64,000 bases of DNA from Pachypanchax playfairii (GCA_006937955.1 SSNP01000024.1:3020712-3084711), one strand, 5' to 3'. Positions 48,501 to 63,240 are shown, numbered from the stretch's first letter. The notes: a model not told the origin generated them from the sequence alone. Program-made: numbers and translations.

Positions 48501-51500
48501 CAGAAAACTGCATCATTTACTAAAACTATAACCAGTCAAAGTTTAACACAAAAAAAGGTTTGTTTAAATGAAACTAGAATTTAGCTTGAAAACATACGGC
48601 AAACCTTCAGATTCCTTCAGTCACTGTGATGCTTCTGGCCCCAATCCCACAATCCTCTGATGTTTCAGGTGAGGTCTTGTCTTCAGTAAATAATAGAGGC
48701 TAAAATCAATCTCTTGGCACATTCTGTGATAATGAATGAGCAAAATCTAATCTAAAGACAAATGATGCTGCAAGAAACAGCAAGACCACTTGAAACAAAA
48801 CTTGACATTTTCCAGAAATTGTAAATATTGCTTTGTTTAAATCAATCCTGCCGTTTCGTCTCTGCTCCTTATTAAACCTTATCCCTTTATCTCCCCATTA
48901 ACAGGTCTGTCAGACTGACTGTTTGCCAGGCGGCTCTACGTAATGGTGTATTTACCTCCAGATTTCCATTTAGATCCCCGAAGGAGAAAATGAGACTCTC
49001 CATGTGTGTCCGTCTTTCTAACAATGCAGGCTGTCTGTAACTTTGCCATGATCATCTTTAATCCTAAATATTTTGCACAACAATCAATGAAATTTGGCTA
49101 TTATCCACCAAAAGTTTGTTTTAAAATAACAGTTTTTAGCTTACTATCCTTTCTCTGAAAACATTATGATTCCCACTTGTGATGACGATAAAAAAGAAAA
49201 AGCAAAGCAAATATCTGAACAGTCTAGATGATGCAGTCTATCGGGCACGTATTAAAAACATGGTGGGCTCGCTATCATGTGCCAGAGGTCTGTGATGGTT
49301 TCGAGCATGTGCAAGACGTCCGTGGCGAGGTCATGGTGGTCTAGCGTTTCATTAGAAGCATATCAAGGATATTGGGTGGCGAGCAGGGGAGTGTATCCAT
49401 GATGTAGAGCATCTGTAATGCGTAGCCACCATGTGATCATAGTTGTAAGTGGAGGCATCTTTGTTGGAATTTGCCACTGGCTCATATGGTGAATCTCACC
49501 TCTCACTAATATGACCCTGCAATGGACGGAGGGAGACAGGGAGGAGGAGATGGAACCTACTTGTTGAGGTTAAAGAGGTTTTCTAAATCTGACACGTTTT
49601 AATAGTCTGTCAGTCCTAGAAGGTATTGTGAAGTTCTTATTCTACGTGAAGAGACTTTATCTGCTGCTCACAGACATGTTCTATGAGAGAACGACTTATT
49701 CAACTAAAAAAACAACCTACTTCTACAACTCAGTCATCTGCATACAGTGCTACAGAGAACACAAATGATCTAAAACTCTTCTCAAACAAGTGTTTTGATA
49801 AGACAAGCATAGAGCTCAGACTCAGACAAGCGCCACACTGAATTATGGGCTTTCTGATATCACACACTGTTTCTGTAAACCTTACAGCCAGTCTACTGGA
49901 AAGTAAATGTGTGCACACAAGTCAGTGTCTCATGAAAACGTTCAGTTTCTGCTTTGACAGCGAGCGTTCAGAGCCCACTATTACTCACACATTGAAATTC
50001 CTCCAGACTGGCGAAGGAGAAACCCCGTCTTTACAGGCTACGAGCCAAAGACGTACACGTGTTGATGTAATTATCCACACAGATGAAGACAGGCAGGATA
50101 TTTTATCTGACGTAGGGAAGGTGTGTGTAAAAGCACACACAGGTGCTTGGAGACAACACTTAAATACTAGTGTATTAACACCTTGTTCTCACACACATGG
50201 CGCACACAGCATGTGAAAGGCTTACCACCCTCTCACAAAAGACCTGTTTCATTCAAGCTACTTTAACAAAATAAAAAAAAATAAAAACACCCACCCACAC
50301 TCGCTCTCCGGCAGACACGCCGAACATGCAGAGCCTGCGGTATAATAGGAGAACATGCAGCATGAAGATGGCACAAAAGCAGCTGGACCTGACTAGTGAC
50401 AACACTCTCATTCATCACCATGCCCCTGGAGACTTTACATCCCTTCACAGCAACTTCAGTCAGCCGAGCGTGCACACACAAACGCAGCTGTGTTACAAAC
50501 GTGCAGCACACAAGGGCCCGTGTCAGCGCTGTGACCAGTCCAATGGGGTTAGTTGTGCGATGTAAGAGCTCATATCTGCATGTATTATTCATCTGCATGA
50601 GAGCGTCTCTGGTTGGAGAGATAAGAGTTTCTTTATTTCAACATTTAATGAATGTGACCAGGAGTGTGTTCTCCCAATCATCTATTAAAAAGACCATTTA
50701 TTTAAAAAATAAGCTTAAAGACATACCAAAGAAGTCAGTGAAAGGGTTGTAGGACAGGGAAGAGAGAAGAGGAGATAATAAAAGGAGGAATCACTTATCA
50801 GAGAGGAAATGGAACCTACAAAAGGCAAAAAGGAGGGGGGATTATTTCAATTTATGGTAGAAAATTTTATATTTAACCAGAAAAATCTACAGAATTCAGG
50901 CTTTATAAGATATTGTTCCTGTCATACATTCTAGTCCACAATATTGAACGTTAATACACCCCATTAGTCCCAACAAGCTAAGACTGTCAACATTCACAGT
51001 GGGCTTTAACGCCATCTACAACTCCGTCTAATTCCAAAAACAATAGAAAAACCAAGATGAAACGTGCACATGGTGCCACAGATGTAGTCTTACACTGAAA
51101 TATGAGAAAGAGAAGCATCAACCATTTTTTGGTTTGTCTGGGTTTTCTCTTCACCCTGTTTATGGCATGACACTGTTTGTTGGTTGTATTTGGTGACCCA
51201 AACACATACTATATTTAAAAATCCCTAAAAAGGAGGGGAATTTTACATATTGTGGCTAAATATTAATTTCCAATTTAAAAAAAACTTATGCTGTTAAACT
51301 GTGTTGCTGTTTAAAAATGGCCGATGTTTTCTTGGCAGTAATTTGCTCTAGCTGGAGGCTTTCTGAGCATAACTGACTGACAGCTGGTACTTGAAACTTT
51401 CAACACAAATCATTTCTTAAAGCTGATCACATTATAAGCTCTTCTGGATACAAAACTGCTCATCCCTTCACTTAGTGAAGCTGATATGCTATAATAGTCA

Positions 51501-51600
51501 CAGTTCAGCAGTGTATAGAAGGAAAAACTGATCATTTTAACAAATATTTATATGGATGAATTGGGATTAAAATATGGATTTGAGTAGTGTTTGTTAGATT
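45545..51600. other. long non-coding stretch, no gene recognised
   Basis: A G-run of about 13 at 46379-46391 and small A-runs. 49240-49450 is GC-richer unique DNA. 49850-50560 has overlapping short ORFs on both strands without coding character. Confidence 0.4.
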
Positions 51601-51612
51601 CTTTTGTTCTAC

Positions 51613-51824
51613 ACCAGTGGTGTCCAAAATGGGTCCCCGGGGGTCACTATCCTGCATGTTTCAAATGTTTCTCTGCTCCTACAGACAAGAAATAAATCAA
51701 TGGGTGACTAACTGACTTCTGCTAAATTTGAGGACTTGCTGAACAAGTAATTCAACTATTAAACTGGGTGTGTTGGAGCAGGTAAAAAACAAAAATGTGA
51801 GGAAGAGAATTGGAAGCCACTGAT
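51613..51824. mobile_element. hAT-like MITE, complete ends
   Basis: The ends ACCAGTGGTGTCCAA and (complement of the right end) ATCAGTGGCTTCCAA are inverted repeats. The interior GGTCACTATCCTGCATGTTTC and GGGTGTGTTGGAGCAGG belong to the same abundant fish family as 17159-17290. Target duplication unclear. Confidence 0.65.
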
Positions 51825-51829
51825 CTAGT

Positions 51830-54800
51830 CTCTAAAAAAAACCTAAATTCCACTTGACTGCAGCTGCTGGAGACAAACTGCAAACAGCATTTCCAAAATG
51901 TCTTAAACCTCATTTCATGTCAACCGAGTCTGGAGCATGTCTGTTTCGGTTGCTTCTCAATTAAGTTTCTCCAAGTCAGAAAGTGCGCGAAACAACTTTT
52001 GGGAGGGGTTGGTGATCAAATTGTGAATAAATTGTAAAAAAACAAACTTAAACTGTGACACTTTGTGACTAAATTGCACCAACTGCGTCATATATTTTCA
52101 TATAAAGTTTGTGGCTAAAGTATCATATATACCAGTTTAATGTCAGTGCAACAGAAAACCTTTGCATTTGTCTCTCAAGTTAGTGACGTCAACAGTCACA
52201 GCCCAGTGAGATACTGGCTTAAATGCTTTTTGTTAGTTTGTCTGTTCTGCAGCCACACCTGTAACTGAGCATTCAAACCATTCAACTGAACTTCTTAAAG
52301 AACTTAATGCTTGTAGAGCCTACAGGTTTACTGGAAACTGTATTGGGTGTGTGTATATTTGTAGACACAGACAAGAAAACTTCTGCACAGACAGACTTCC
52401 ACATTTCAGGAGCTATTAATGCAAACCATCGACGTATTAAAGCAGCGCAGGAGGCACTCAGGGATTTGTCTTGTCAGGGTTTTAACATTTCTTCCGAGGC
52501 TTGAAACAAAAACGGTGCACTAACTATTTGAATAGTTGCGTGTTTTCACAGATAGCTTGCACAGGCGGTGAGACACACACATATAAGCACACACACGGGC
52601 ACAATAGAAAGCGAGTCAGTGAATAGCAGAGGGCCAGGCAGACTAGCAGGTGCTGTGTTAAGAGAAAGATATGGCTTCTGTCCACCTCAGCATTTCTAAA
52701 CACTCACAGTTATCTTCCCTCTCCACAGGAGGAGAGGTCATTTCTTTCCTCTTTTCTTCTCCACATCACCGTCCTTCCCTCATTTCTGCTCTTCCCCTCT
52801 GCTCCAGCTTTCTCTCCTGCATCGTTTATCTACTTGTAACCTCTCTTTATAGCTTTCCCCTTTAGCTTTCATCTTTTTTTTTCACTTTCTCCCAGAGCAT
52901 ACTCCTGCTTTTCATTTTTCCACTCCACCCTTCTGCTCTCGATCCCCTCCTTCCTCTGCTCCTTGTCGTCTCCTGTGCTCTCAGTGGAACAGCCCATTCA
53001 GCAACTAAACAAAGCTGCCTACAGCATCACACACTGGCTAATCAAGCAAAACCACAATGCAGCAGCAGCAGACCTCAGATACACTCAACAGCATCATGAT
53101 ACTGTGTGACCTGGTCTAAAGGAGGGAGAGGAGTTTGTCTCACTGGGGTAAAGCCAAGATGAGTGGGTCCCTTGAATTCTTTTAACCAATAGATCCTCAA
53201 AGCCCACATTTGCTTTTAGATTTCATCAAATTAATGTAAAAATGCTCTAGCACACTACAGGTTTAGGATGAGGCGGACAGGAGGGCTACAGGAGGAAGAC
53301 AACGAAGTGAGAAAAACTCTCCGACAAGCTATCAGCTGCGAGGCATCGCCTTCATGATGATGATGAAATCCAGCAATGGTCAGCTGCAATCTCCTCCTGG
53401 ACTGAGGATGAGCATGTATAAGTCAGCACACAAGCCCACCCCTCCCTGTAAAGATGGGAAAAAAAAGAAAAAGAAAATCCAAAAAACTGTTGCTCGGCTT
53501 CTGAAAAGATCCAAAAGACATCAAAGGAACTGGTGCTTGAAGATGCACAGACAGGAGAGAGATGTAAACACACCACAATAACAACAGGGTGGGATCATGC
53601 AGCGCTGGTGTGAGAACAAAGTGAAGTCAAAAACCTGAAGTCTCTGTTCCACCTATACAGATAATTATTCATGTATATAGCTGAGGAAGATGCAGGCGCC
53701 GTGGTGGGATAAAACGAAAAAGTTCCAGTTATCTTCCAACTCAAGGAGTGAAACGAAAGGCTTGAGAACAAGAAGAGGAAAGAAGAACTACTGCCTTATT
53801 CTGCAACCTCTCAGTCCGGCACCAGCCGTTTCACATTTTTACAACTAGTACAGCCTCAGGTCAGAAATCCAATGTTGTTTTTGATTAGCTTCATTGAACT
53901 GTTGGTTCGGCGCTGCAGCCGAGTCCCAGCGAGAGAGGATGACATGCATGGACAGAAATATTGAGTTTGTCACCCTGATAGACGGAGCTTTTAACTTCAT
54001 TTCCGGAACTGCCTTTGGTAAAGCGTATGTAGAAACTACTTGAGATGCACTGATTTGTTTGTGGCAGGAACGAGGCAGGTTTTCAGCTCCAGCGGCTATG
54101 ACAATTACTCAAATGTATCCATCTATGTGCTGGTAGAAATTAGATGTGTGAGCTGCAGGCTGGTCCACAACATGCATAAAATAACACAGTCAGGCAGCAC
54201 ATATGACAGGAGAAAAACATGTATTAGATATTTGGGCAGTCGTGGTGTAGCCCACCAATGACCATAGGTTTCATTTTAGAATCATTGCCAATTAGAACTA
54301 CAATGGCAGAAACACAGAATCATGTCACGATGGGCAAGTGTAATACTGAAAAATACACCCGTCTGAAATGGTGGTTAGGACACTACTTGGCACATTGCTA
54401 CAGTCTCGTGGTTGTTTTAGCATCATGTTACAACCAGGCGCTGGAGGAAGAAGGACAGATGTTTATCAAAACAGCTGCCAATCATCTGAATTGGCAATTT
54501 GTCAGAATCTTGAAAGATTCAAAATTCCCTAGCCATCCCTGATATGGATATGGGCTCTTATTGTATATTAAAGTAAGTAAAATATACAGGTTAATCGCTT
54601 TGCGTTTAAGTTTTCAGTCCGAGATAAACTTCTAATCCCGTTTAAAACAGTAAAACCAATTCAATAATCTAATTATCTTCAAAGATGTGAACTTTTTCAT
54701 TAAAATTATTTCATTTTAACACAAGTCCTTAAAATTGGTACTGAGATAACGACCAGAAAAAACTGTGGATACAAACGTCTTGCAACATGATCAGGAGTAT

Positions 54801-55630
54801 TGAGTGAAAGAGTTTTTAATGACACATTCCGGGGTTTAGCTTGAGCTGATCAAATGTTATTACTGCTTAAGAGGGAACTTAATGCTTTGATAAAAAAACA
54901 ATCATGATTATAGACTGTCAGAAATGCAGGGCTAATGTTTTAAGACTGTCATGTTGACTTGGCAGAGAGTTTAAGTTTGATGGAAGACATTAATGGTGTT
55001 AAAATAAGAGCAGGATGGAACTTGAGTGCTATGACAGAGAAGACAGCACAGTGATGAGACAGAGACACACGAACGATGGTGTGGCAGAGAGGAGAGTGCG
55101 ATGTAGGATGGGATTTGAGTCTTTTAACTTCATTAGTTCCGGCTCAGTCTGGGGTCTGTAGATTATGTCTAATTAAGCAGCTTAACATGGCTTAAAATGC
55201 ACCACACAGAAAGCACAAGAGCCTTATCTGTCAACCTGCTCAAACGATTCTCCACTTCTCCTTTCATTTCCGTGGCAGGCTAACACAAATTCCCTTGCAT
55301 GGCCTTTATGCTGGAGAGATTAGAGGCTTTGACATCGGTGCGAGCTGGATAGCCAGCAGCCGCAACATTTGCAGCGTGGGCTGTTGGGAGAACGTGTGGC
55401 GAACAGAAAACCTGGCAGATGCTTCATTTGAGACTGCAGTGTTGATAAAGATGGGTGGGGTTTACGAAACCCTCTGGAGTCCTAAGTGTTAGCATCATAA
55501 CACAAATTAGACAGCACTCTCTAATATATATATATGCTCTGATATAAATGTATAATTATTCTTGATAATCCCTGTGACACATTTGATCAACAGTCTCCAT
55601 TAAAGGCCCAGAAGAACTTTAGAGGACAAG
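51830..55630. other. long non-coding stretch, no gene recognised
   Basis: 52690-52980 is pyrimidine-rich. Several 60-94-codon ORFs show no motif. A short (TA)n lies at about 55523-55534. Confidence 0.4.
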
Positions 55631-55634
55631 GGAG

Positions 55635-55930
55635 AGAGAAAGTGCTTTGTCCATCTGTCCCCTACTGCTTATCCCAAACCAGGTTGCAAGGGCAACAGCT
55701 TAACCAAAGATCTCCAGATCATCCCCCCGATACCTCCTCCAGCTCATCAAGAGGAACTCCAACATGCTGAGAGAGATACTCTTTCCAGCGAGTACTCGGT
55801 CAGTCCTGAAGTCTCCTCCTGGTGTCTGAAACACGTCCCTGGAAAGGCATCCAAAGATCAGATGCCCAAACCACCTCAACTGGCTCCTTTGATGAGTATG
55901 AGCTGCAGCTCTACCCTGAGCTCCTTTCAA
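55635..55930 (-). mobile_element. non-LTR retrotransposon 3' end, same family as 34905-35465
   Basis: The minus strand encodes QRSQLRWFGHLI, the hallmark of this fish LINE, followed by DVFQTPGGDFRTDR-like text and the tail GGTTTGGGATAAGCAGTAGGGG. It is 5'-truncated and non-functional. Confidence 0.75.
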
Positions 55931-55934
55931 ATAG

Positions 55935-58770
55935 CCAAGCCCTTATTCAGATGTAGTGACTGTAACTAAAGTTATGTTGAATATCTCATGCACAATAACA
56001 GTGTTATTCAATCGGAATATACTGACTTATTTCATCAGAGACTCTTTGAATGGGAATCCATTAGAGATCTAATAGCGTTCCCAGTGGTAAAACACTTCAT
56101 GGCACTTCTTCATAATTCACGTCTCAAGTGTTGCAGCCACTTTCATGTAGATTTTCTGAATAAAAGTGGTGAAAGTAATTAATTTTCAAATCTCCCAGTT
56201 TGGTGGTTCAGCAAATTCCCAGAAGTGGGTTAATCCTCAAATACCACCAAGTTTCACATAAAAACAGATCAGCTGAAGTATTAAACAACAACAAACAATC
56301 TGCCTCCTTTGTCCTTGTTAATGTTTTATCTTACACAAGCTCAAAACCAGAAATTCTTTGTGCTTGCTTGAAACAAGAAAGAGTTGAAAGGCGACTTTTT
56401 ACAACAAGCTTAAAAAAACAAAAACACCTTAAGTGAAAAATATGTGTGGCCCAACCACTTCCTCTCCCTGTGCACCACCTGTTAATTATCTAGCTGGAGT
56501 ATCATCACAGCAATAGCAGCTTTGTGTGACATCAGACAGGCCTGGCTGCCATATGTGAGCGGACAGCCATAACGCTGGCAGTTTGAGGAGAGTTCAGGGG
56601 GAGCTGTAACAAAAACACAGGAGGTTAGCTAACACAGCTTTTTAAACCAAGCAACATTCCCCACCCCAGGCAGGACAGCACCCCCTCCTCCCCCTCCACA
56701 CATACACTGTGAGTTCCTGTACAGGTAGTGAAAAACACTCCCTTCTTTTTATCAAACTCCATCCAATTTGTTATTCCTTTTATCTATTTTGTAACACAGA
56801 TTTTTTTACAGACATGCATGAAAACAGTTCCCACTAATCCACAAACATGTGCTTGCAGGTATTACAGTGGGTTTTATCTCATGCGATTTCAGACTGCGCA
56901 GGGTGAGATGGCCACGTTCAAAACTGGTCCATCTTGTTTAGATGCATAAACACGTTGGGAGATGGGGGAAACTGTTCACACAGACACACACTCATTTGTT
57001 CATGTCAACAGCCTCGAAGCTAAATCCACAGAATGTCTCTTTCTGATACCAGCTCATCCAATTCCCTCCAGGTGGGACGCCCAAAGTTATGCTAACTCAC
57101 GTATGTGTAGACACAATAAATAGGTGCACAGAGGGAGGTAGTGAGATTATGAAAAGTATGAATGAAAGAGATAGAAGAGGCAGATGTACAGATGAGTAGA
57201 GAAGAAACGATAAAAAGATAAAGTCAGAGCCTGTGAGTGTTGTGGTGAAGAGAAGTTGGACTAGAAATTGAAGGAGAGATGAAGCAAGAGGTGCTATCTG
57301 ATAGAGGGGATTTGCCCGACCCTGGAACAGTAATCTACTAAAGCCATTTCTACAGAGGCCCATCAGTGGTGATCTGCTGGCAGATTAGACAACAAGACCT
57401 CATCTATTGCATGCCGTCCAGCCAATCAGCACCAAGCTTCAAGCACAGCATAGGGGATAGAAAGAGGACAGAAGAGGGGAGGGTAAAAAATTTCCTGTCA
57501 GCTGAGGCTAAACACACAAAGGTGTGCGTGTAAAATACATGCAAGAGATAGAACATGAGTCTGAGCTAATGTTGTTGCAATTTCTCACCCTTAGGATACG
57601 GTAGTGAACACTGTTTGGTTGCAGGAGCCGGGGATTTGCTGCTTATAATCAGTTTTCTGCTTGTTTGCTCTGCACTTGCTTCTCCTTTTTTTATGGTTAG
57701 CAGTTTTTATTCTGCCCCAAAGGTCCTTGCAACATTCCACTGCTGAACTGGTTCAATCTTTCTCTGCACAACCCTGACCCCACTTTCCCCATCAGCCCCC
57801 TCATCAGTCCTCCCTCCATCTTACTTTCTACACTACACACGGCGTGATCCAATCAAGTGTTTCCCTTACTGTGCAAGTAGTGAGAACTGATCATCAAGGC
57901 ACCCCAGGAGCAACGTCCCACACTTTAACACAGCTCTCTGTGGCCTCTCCCACCAAAGCAGCTCCAGCATTGGTTTAGAGCCAGTGACCTGCTTAGAACT
58001 ACTTCTTACTGTTTCCACTGCAAGAGCACCAGCCCCAGGCCATGAAAACCGGTGCTACTGTAGAACCAATTATTTGCTGTTTCAGAGCAAAGAAACAATT
58101 ATGTCAGGGGCTCAGAGCGAGGATTACGTAGACCGACCAGATAAACTAAAACTTGGTGACCTCCATGTTTAAAGATCTAGAGCCAGAGTGGCGTCTAGCC
58201 TGATAATCCAACAATAACAAAACTGAGCTTTAACATAAATGTGAAGTCAAAACAGCAGCTGGAGAACATGAGTACACTGTTACTCCAGTGTATTTGGCAG
58301 GTATTAATATTGTACTGTTGAGTGATGCTGATGCAGAGAAAATAACAGCATCCTCCATCTTTGTTTTCATGTATAAATACTTGTTTATAGGTAGAAAAAG
58401 CATTTGCAGCTATATTTGTTAATAACTTGGATGATATAATATCACCAGCATTTAAAGGTTGTGCTGCTTGGAGCAGCATTAAGAAACACCTCTCAGTGTT
58501 TGGAAATGCTAGTTGGCGTTGCTAAATAGTTCATAAACACCAACTGCTGTTTACAAAAGATTTTATAAACTAGAAATTGGACATTAAAGATGCATTTAAA
58601 GGGGAAACAATTCAGTATTGTTGTGTGAGGGTAAACAGCCATCGTGTTCCCTTTACAGTGACTGAGAAGAAAATAGACTGATGTTCATATACTGGAAAAG
58701 AGAACAAACTAGCTCTGGTACTCTGAATAGTGCTGAGAAGGAAAACAGTGAAACACAGGTGTTGAGCACA
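55935..58770. other. non-coding, one possible repeat
   Basis: 57970-58170 contains words (GTGACCTGCTTAGAACTACTTC, AAACCGGTGCTACTGTAGAACC) that look like a dispersed fish DNA element, but I cannot define its ends. Nothing else was recognised. Confidence 0.35.
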
Positions 58771-58780
58771 TTCTTTTTAA

Positions 58781-59365
58781 AGAGGCCATTCCATTAAAAA
58801 CGGGTGTTCTGAGGTTTCTGTTGAATATTTTAGCTCCACAGGTGTTCTCACCTTCATAGTGGGTGTGAAAACAGGTCAACAACTTCTCTCTTACTTTTTA
58901 TCTCTTAAACTATGCAGGTGGTGATAACACCCAAGTTCTCCCGAGTCCGAACGGCCTGTATCTGTTTCGTCACAACTCCTTTGTTCGTTAGTATTCGGCA
59001 GCTCCCGCAGTTGAAACCACACCTAGCATGCTGCTGGCTAAAAGCTGTAGCATAAGACGTAGCAAACAGGAAGACACGACGTCTGACGTTGCCATGCGCA
59101 GCGGGGCAGCAAACAGTACGCCTTGCTCTGATAGACTGGCTAACAAACTAGCCTGAGTCCAGCAAATTCGAATAATGAATATGAACGAGCTGCTGCTCGA
59201 GGCCTGACGGAAGGAGCCAGAACCACCCGAATTTTAATGCAGACAGACTGAAAGGTCTGTTAATAAGTGTTTCCTGACATTTTTTAGATATAAAATGTTT
59301 CATATTACTAGTTAATACTTATAAAAATAACCACAAAGTCCTGAAATTTGTATAAAATGGCCTCT
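58781..59365. mobile_element. TTAA-flanked MITE
   Basis: TTAA (58777-58780) precedes AGAGGCCATT. The right end AATGGCCTCT is followed by TTAA (59366-59369). This gives a 10-bp perfect inverted repeat with an exact TTAA duplication, about 585 bp, a CpG-rich centre and no transposase. piggyBac-like by target site only. Confidence 0.6.
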
Positions 59366-59369
59366 TTAA

Positions 59370-62300
59370 AGTTAATGACCCAATAAGACTTAAACAGTCT
59401 TTGCTTTATACATAGAAAGAGCTTGTACAACAAAACAAGAACATTTAGGAGTAAAATTAAAACAAAGCAACTAAATCCCAGTTTTGATTTTAATCTGTTG
59501 TTCTTGAGATCTGCCAATGTGTTGTAGAAAAAATAAAGTAAATCAGCAGAGGGTTGTTCCTTCCCTCCCTCTGTCACTACAGCTTCCCATCCTCCAGTCT
59601 GAAGCTCCTACCCACCCCCACTAGGCCTGTGAGGATCCCTGGATCCTCAGCAGAGAGGACTGACATCACCCACCCATGTCTTCTGTCAACAATGACCTCT
59701 GGAGACGCGAGCTGATGGAAAGCACAAAAGAGGAAAAGGCGAGGCCAGAGCTGGAAGCTCTGCTCTGTGGTCTTCAAGCTAAATATTCTCAGAATTGCAC
59801 AATTTCCTACAAGCTGATCCACCAGGGTCAAAACAGTCCTACACCACAACCAGAGGAGAAGATTTATTTACATAACTCCCAAGCCTGAGCTGAAATACTG
59901 ACAACAAGAGTCTCCATCAAGCGTGTTGAAACACAGTTACATGTACATGTGTAACACCTTGAGTTCTGGTTCAAGGTTGAATTTGTCTACATGAGAGACT
60001 CAACTGACTGGGCTCTGATACAGTGACGTCTACCCTGAGAGACATCGTTCACTTTTTGATTCTTGTTTCCTGATACAATCCTGATATTTCTGAAGTCGAA
60101 ATACTTTTCTCTCACTATTGATGTCCCCGACTCGTCCACATGTTTTCACAGTTTATGCACAGCAGGTGGTAGAAATAATAGGAGCTACAGAGGCTCTTTA
60201 TTGATGGCTTTTTTATCGTTTCAGGCTTACTGCTCACAGAAAACTCACATATACAACACTTGTTACAATCTCTGCCAACACCTTGTTTCAGAAAGAAGAG
60301 TTTTTGGTCAATAGTTTTTGAATCAAATGTCCAGGACACATGACCTGAAATGTTTAAAATCTTATCAGAAATGTGGCACATCTGACAGAGAAGATGTCGC
60401 CTTCAGTTAAATCATCATTTATACACATTTTCTTCTGCACAGAATTCAGAAATAACAGGATGAAACTATTAAAAAGTAGAACATTAATAATTGTTCAGCT
60501 GTTTGTGGACAATCAGAGCAGTTTTGTAGTAGGAAAACTTTACAAATTGTTGATAAGGGGATAATCCAAAGAATTCTCTCAAGTACACACCAAGGAGCAC
60601 CTTTTCTTAGAGGCTGCTACAGCTCTGCTGTCATAGCAACCAGGACAGGAAATCTTTCTTGCCACAGGCCGTCACAATCTACAACTATATCTGTCACTTC
60701 AAGCTGAAATTAATCTCGTCTTTGATTTGCACAGTGGCATTTTTTTTGCATAATTTTTAAAAACTCTATTTTTTTATTTTACATTGTTTTTTAAACGGTT
60801 GTTGTATTTTTTTGTTTGTTTGTTTGTTGTTGCAGCAAAGAGTGTGTCCAGCCATCTAAAGATGTCCCGGTTTGTTTCATAGGATGTACAATATAATATT
60901 TATTTGACTACAAATTGAGGGTGGGGAGGGGGGGTCTGCTGCAAGCATTAGAAATCAGAAATGGTAAAAGTCCAAATTGACATGTCACAATTTTACAAAT
61001 ATCTTAAATCAGAACCAGTACAGGGTAGTTTAGATTGGTGGTTCTAAAAAGATATGTTTCACAAACTCAACAGCAACAACTTTGTCCCTCAGACTTGGTT
61101 ATGAAAAAAAAACTCTAATAATCCCACAGTCAAAGCAAAAATGTCTAATGAGGAAGCAAATTTCATTGTGGCTTTAGGCTCTTAATTTCACGCCATCCAA
61201 TCTTTTCAAAGCTTCATCTTTTAGCTAAAGTTTAGCAAAGTTGAAATTCCATATGAAATCAATTAAATATGACAGGAACGAAAATATCACAAGTACCTAA
61301 ACATATCAGTAGTTAATTACTCATTTGGCCTTAAAAATAATGTGAGAAACCTCTAGCACACATACTGCAATCAGCATCCTGATATTCAGAGTTTATCAAA
61401 AATGTGTTTAGTTAAGGTTCACCTTTCACCAGCTTCTTCTCCTTCTAGCCAACACATAGATTTAAACTAGAGCAGGCGCAGCTCATCCTGACCTGACAGA
61501 CAGCATTCCCAGCAACCTTTTCCCTGATTGGGTAATAAAGGTTTGCATTTTAATCTCTCCAACGCCTGTGACTAATGCAAGCCGGGGTGTGGTGAGGCCA
61601 GTGTCTGTCTGAATAACCTCCAGAGCAAAGACAACTCCACAAAATGTTTACATATTTCACCCATGTGTTCCTTACTTTTATCTCCTTAAGTTGAGACACA
61701 AATGGAAGTCAGCAGATATACAGAAAGGGGAAGATGCAGGATGTGTCCAGACTAAGGTTTGTGGTTTGTAGTGATTCACGACCATGTCGTCACATTCAAA
61801 GTATTTTTAGAAAGAGAAATACAAGCAAAAACTTGTGAAACTGTTCCTCATCTTAAACTCTTTCACTTGTGTTCCTCCCCAAAAGGTCCTTACACTGGAA
61901 TCATGTTCCGGATGTATCAGGCACACTGTGACCTCCACTAAGTTTACTGAAACTGAAAGTTTTCAAAGGCTTGGGGGAATTTCTGGGAAAGTTTTTTTGC
62001 AGGATTTCCAGTTTTTTTAAACTTCTGTACTCAGCTGGCTAGAACTATTATAACCTACAAAATATGATTTCCAGAGTCAAAATTTCATGCTGTTTTCACC
62101 AGGAAATGTTACAAAATGGTGGATCCTCAGGAGCCACTGGAACTGCTGCAACAGGAAATGAACTCTGACCTAAGAGCTGTGGACCTTGGGGCCACCAGTG
62201 CATTCTGGGAACTTATGGCACTGAGAAGAGCAGTCACCCATGTCACTCCCATTGAAAATCCAACCCAGAAAAATCAATTTACAGTCCTCTAAAATGCCAC

Positions 62301-63240
62301 AGTGGACACTGTATACACTTGAGACTGATTTTAAAAAAACAGCATGAATGGGTAAATTCAAAAAGTGGAGTAAACTAACAGAAATCAAAACAACTGAATC
62401 AATATTTATTGTGGCCACAATTTCAATTCTTTTCTAATCTTTAAGGCACTTGAAAGTTGTTTTTCTCTTTTAGTCTTAAATTGTTTAAATGTCTTGAGTC
62501 TCTTCCTTCAGTCCCAGTCTGACTCCAGGATGCAGAGTTCCACCCGCTCCACCCGGGTTTCTAGCACAATGATTCTTTGTGACTATTTGTGAATGAACGA
62601 CTGGAGAAACCTGCGATGGTACTCCAATAAATGTGTCTAAAGTTACTAAATGGTTTGCATAGTATTGTATAGGATAATAGCTTTTATTTTGAAAAAAAAA
62701 AAAAAACTACATTCCATTTGATTCATGACTAAGAGAATACATTTAGAAGCAAACAAATGTTCTGTTTGCACAACAACACTGATAATCACCGTAACAAGGT
62801 CAGAACCAGGCCAACACAGAGACTGACAGACTGGTAGAAATTATGATTTGTACAGCAGCATGACAAAGACAGTCAACAACAGATTGAAACAGGAGGCAAC
62901 AGGGACAGAAGGCACGATGACGCTATAATCCCACCATAGCAGCCCAGAGCTTGACTCAGCCCCAGACTGTTTCAGGTGTGCCTCTCATATCTGTCTCTGA
63001 CGCCACTGTTAGCTGCCACCACTCTGTTTATGGCTGCTTTTTAAAGCCGTGACACAATGGCTTGGACATCATTAGCTAAGTGGTGGCTGGATGACAGGCG
63101 TTGGTTCTGCGATCGATAACAGCAGGCCCGGGCGTCAGCTGGCGGAGCAGTGCTTACTCATCAGCCCTACTGGGCTCGTATGAGCACCATAGCTTGGACC
63201 AGAAACTGGGACAAAGCCAGATAAGGGATGAGAAGGTGTC
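59370..63240. other. non-coding, no gene recognised
   Basis: AT-rich with (GTTT)n at about 60815-60828, a G-run at 60923-60935 and an A-run at 62692-62706. No element or exon recognised. Confidence 0.4.

Noticed and set aside
55700..55930. 76-codon ORF as a separate gene
   Set aside because: It is the degraded C-terminus of a LINE reverse transcriptase (SQLRWFGHLI).
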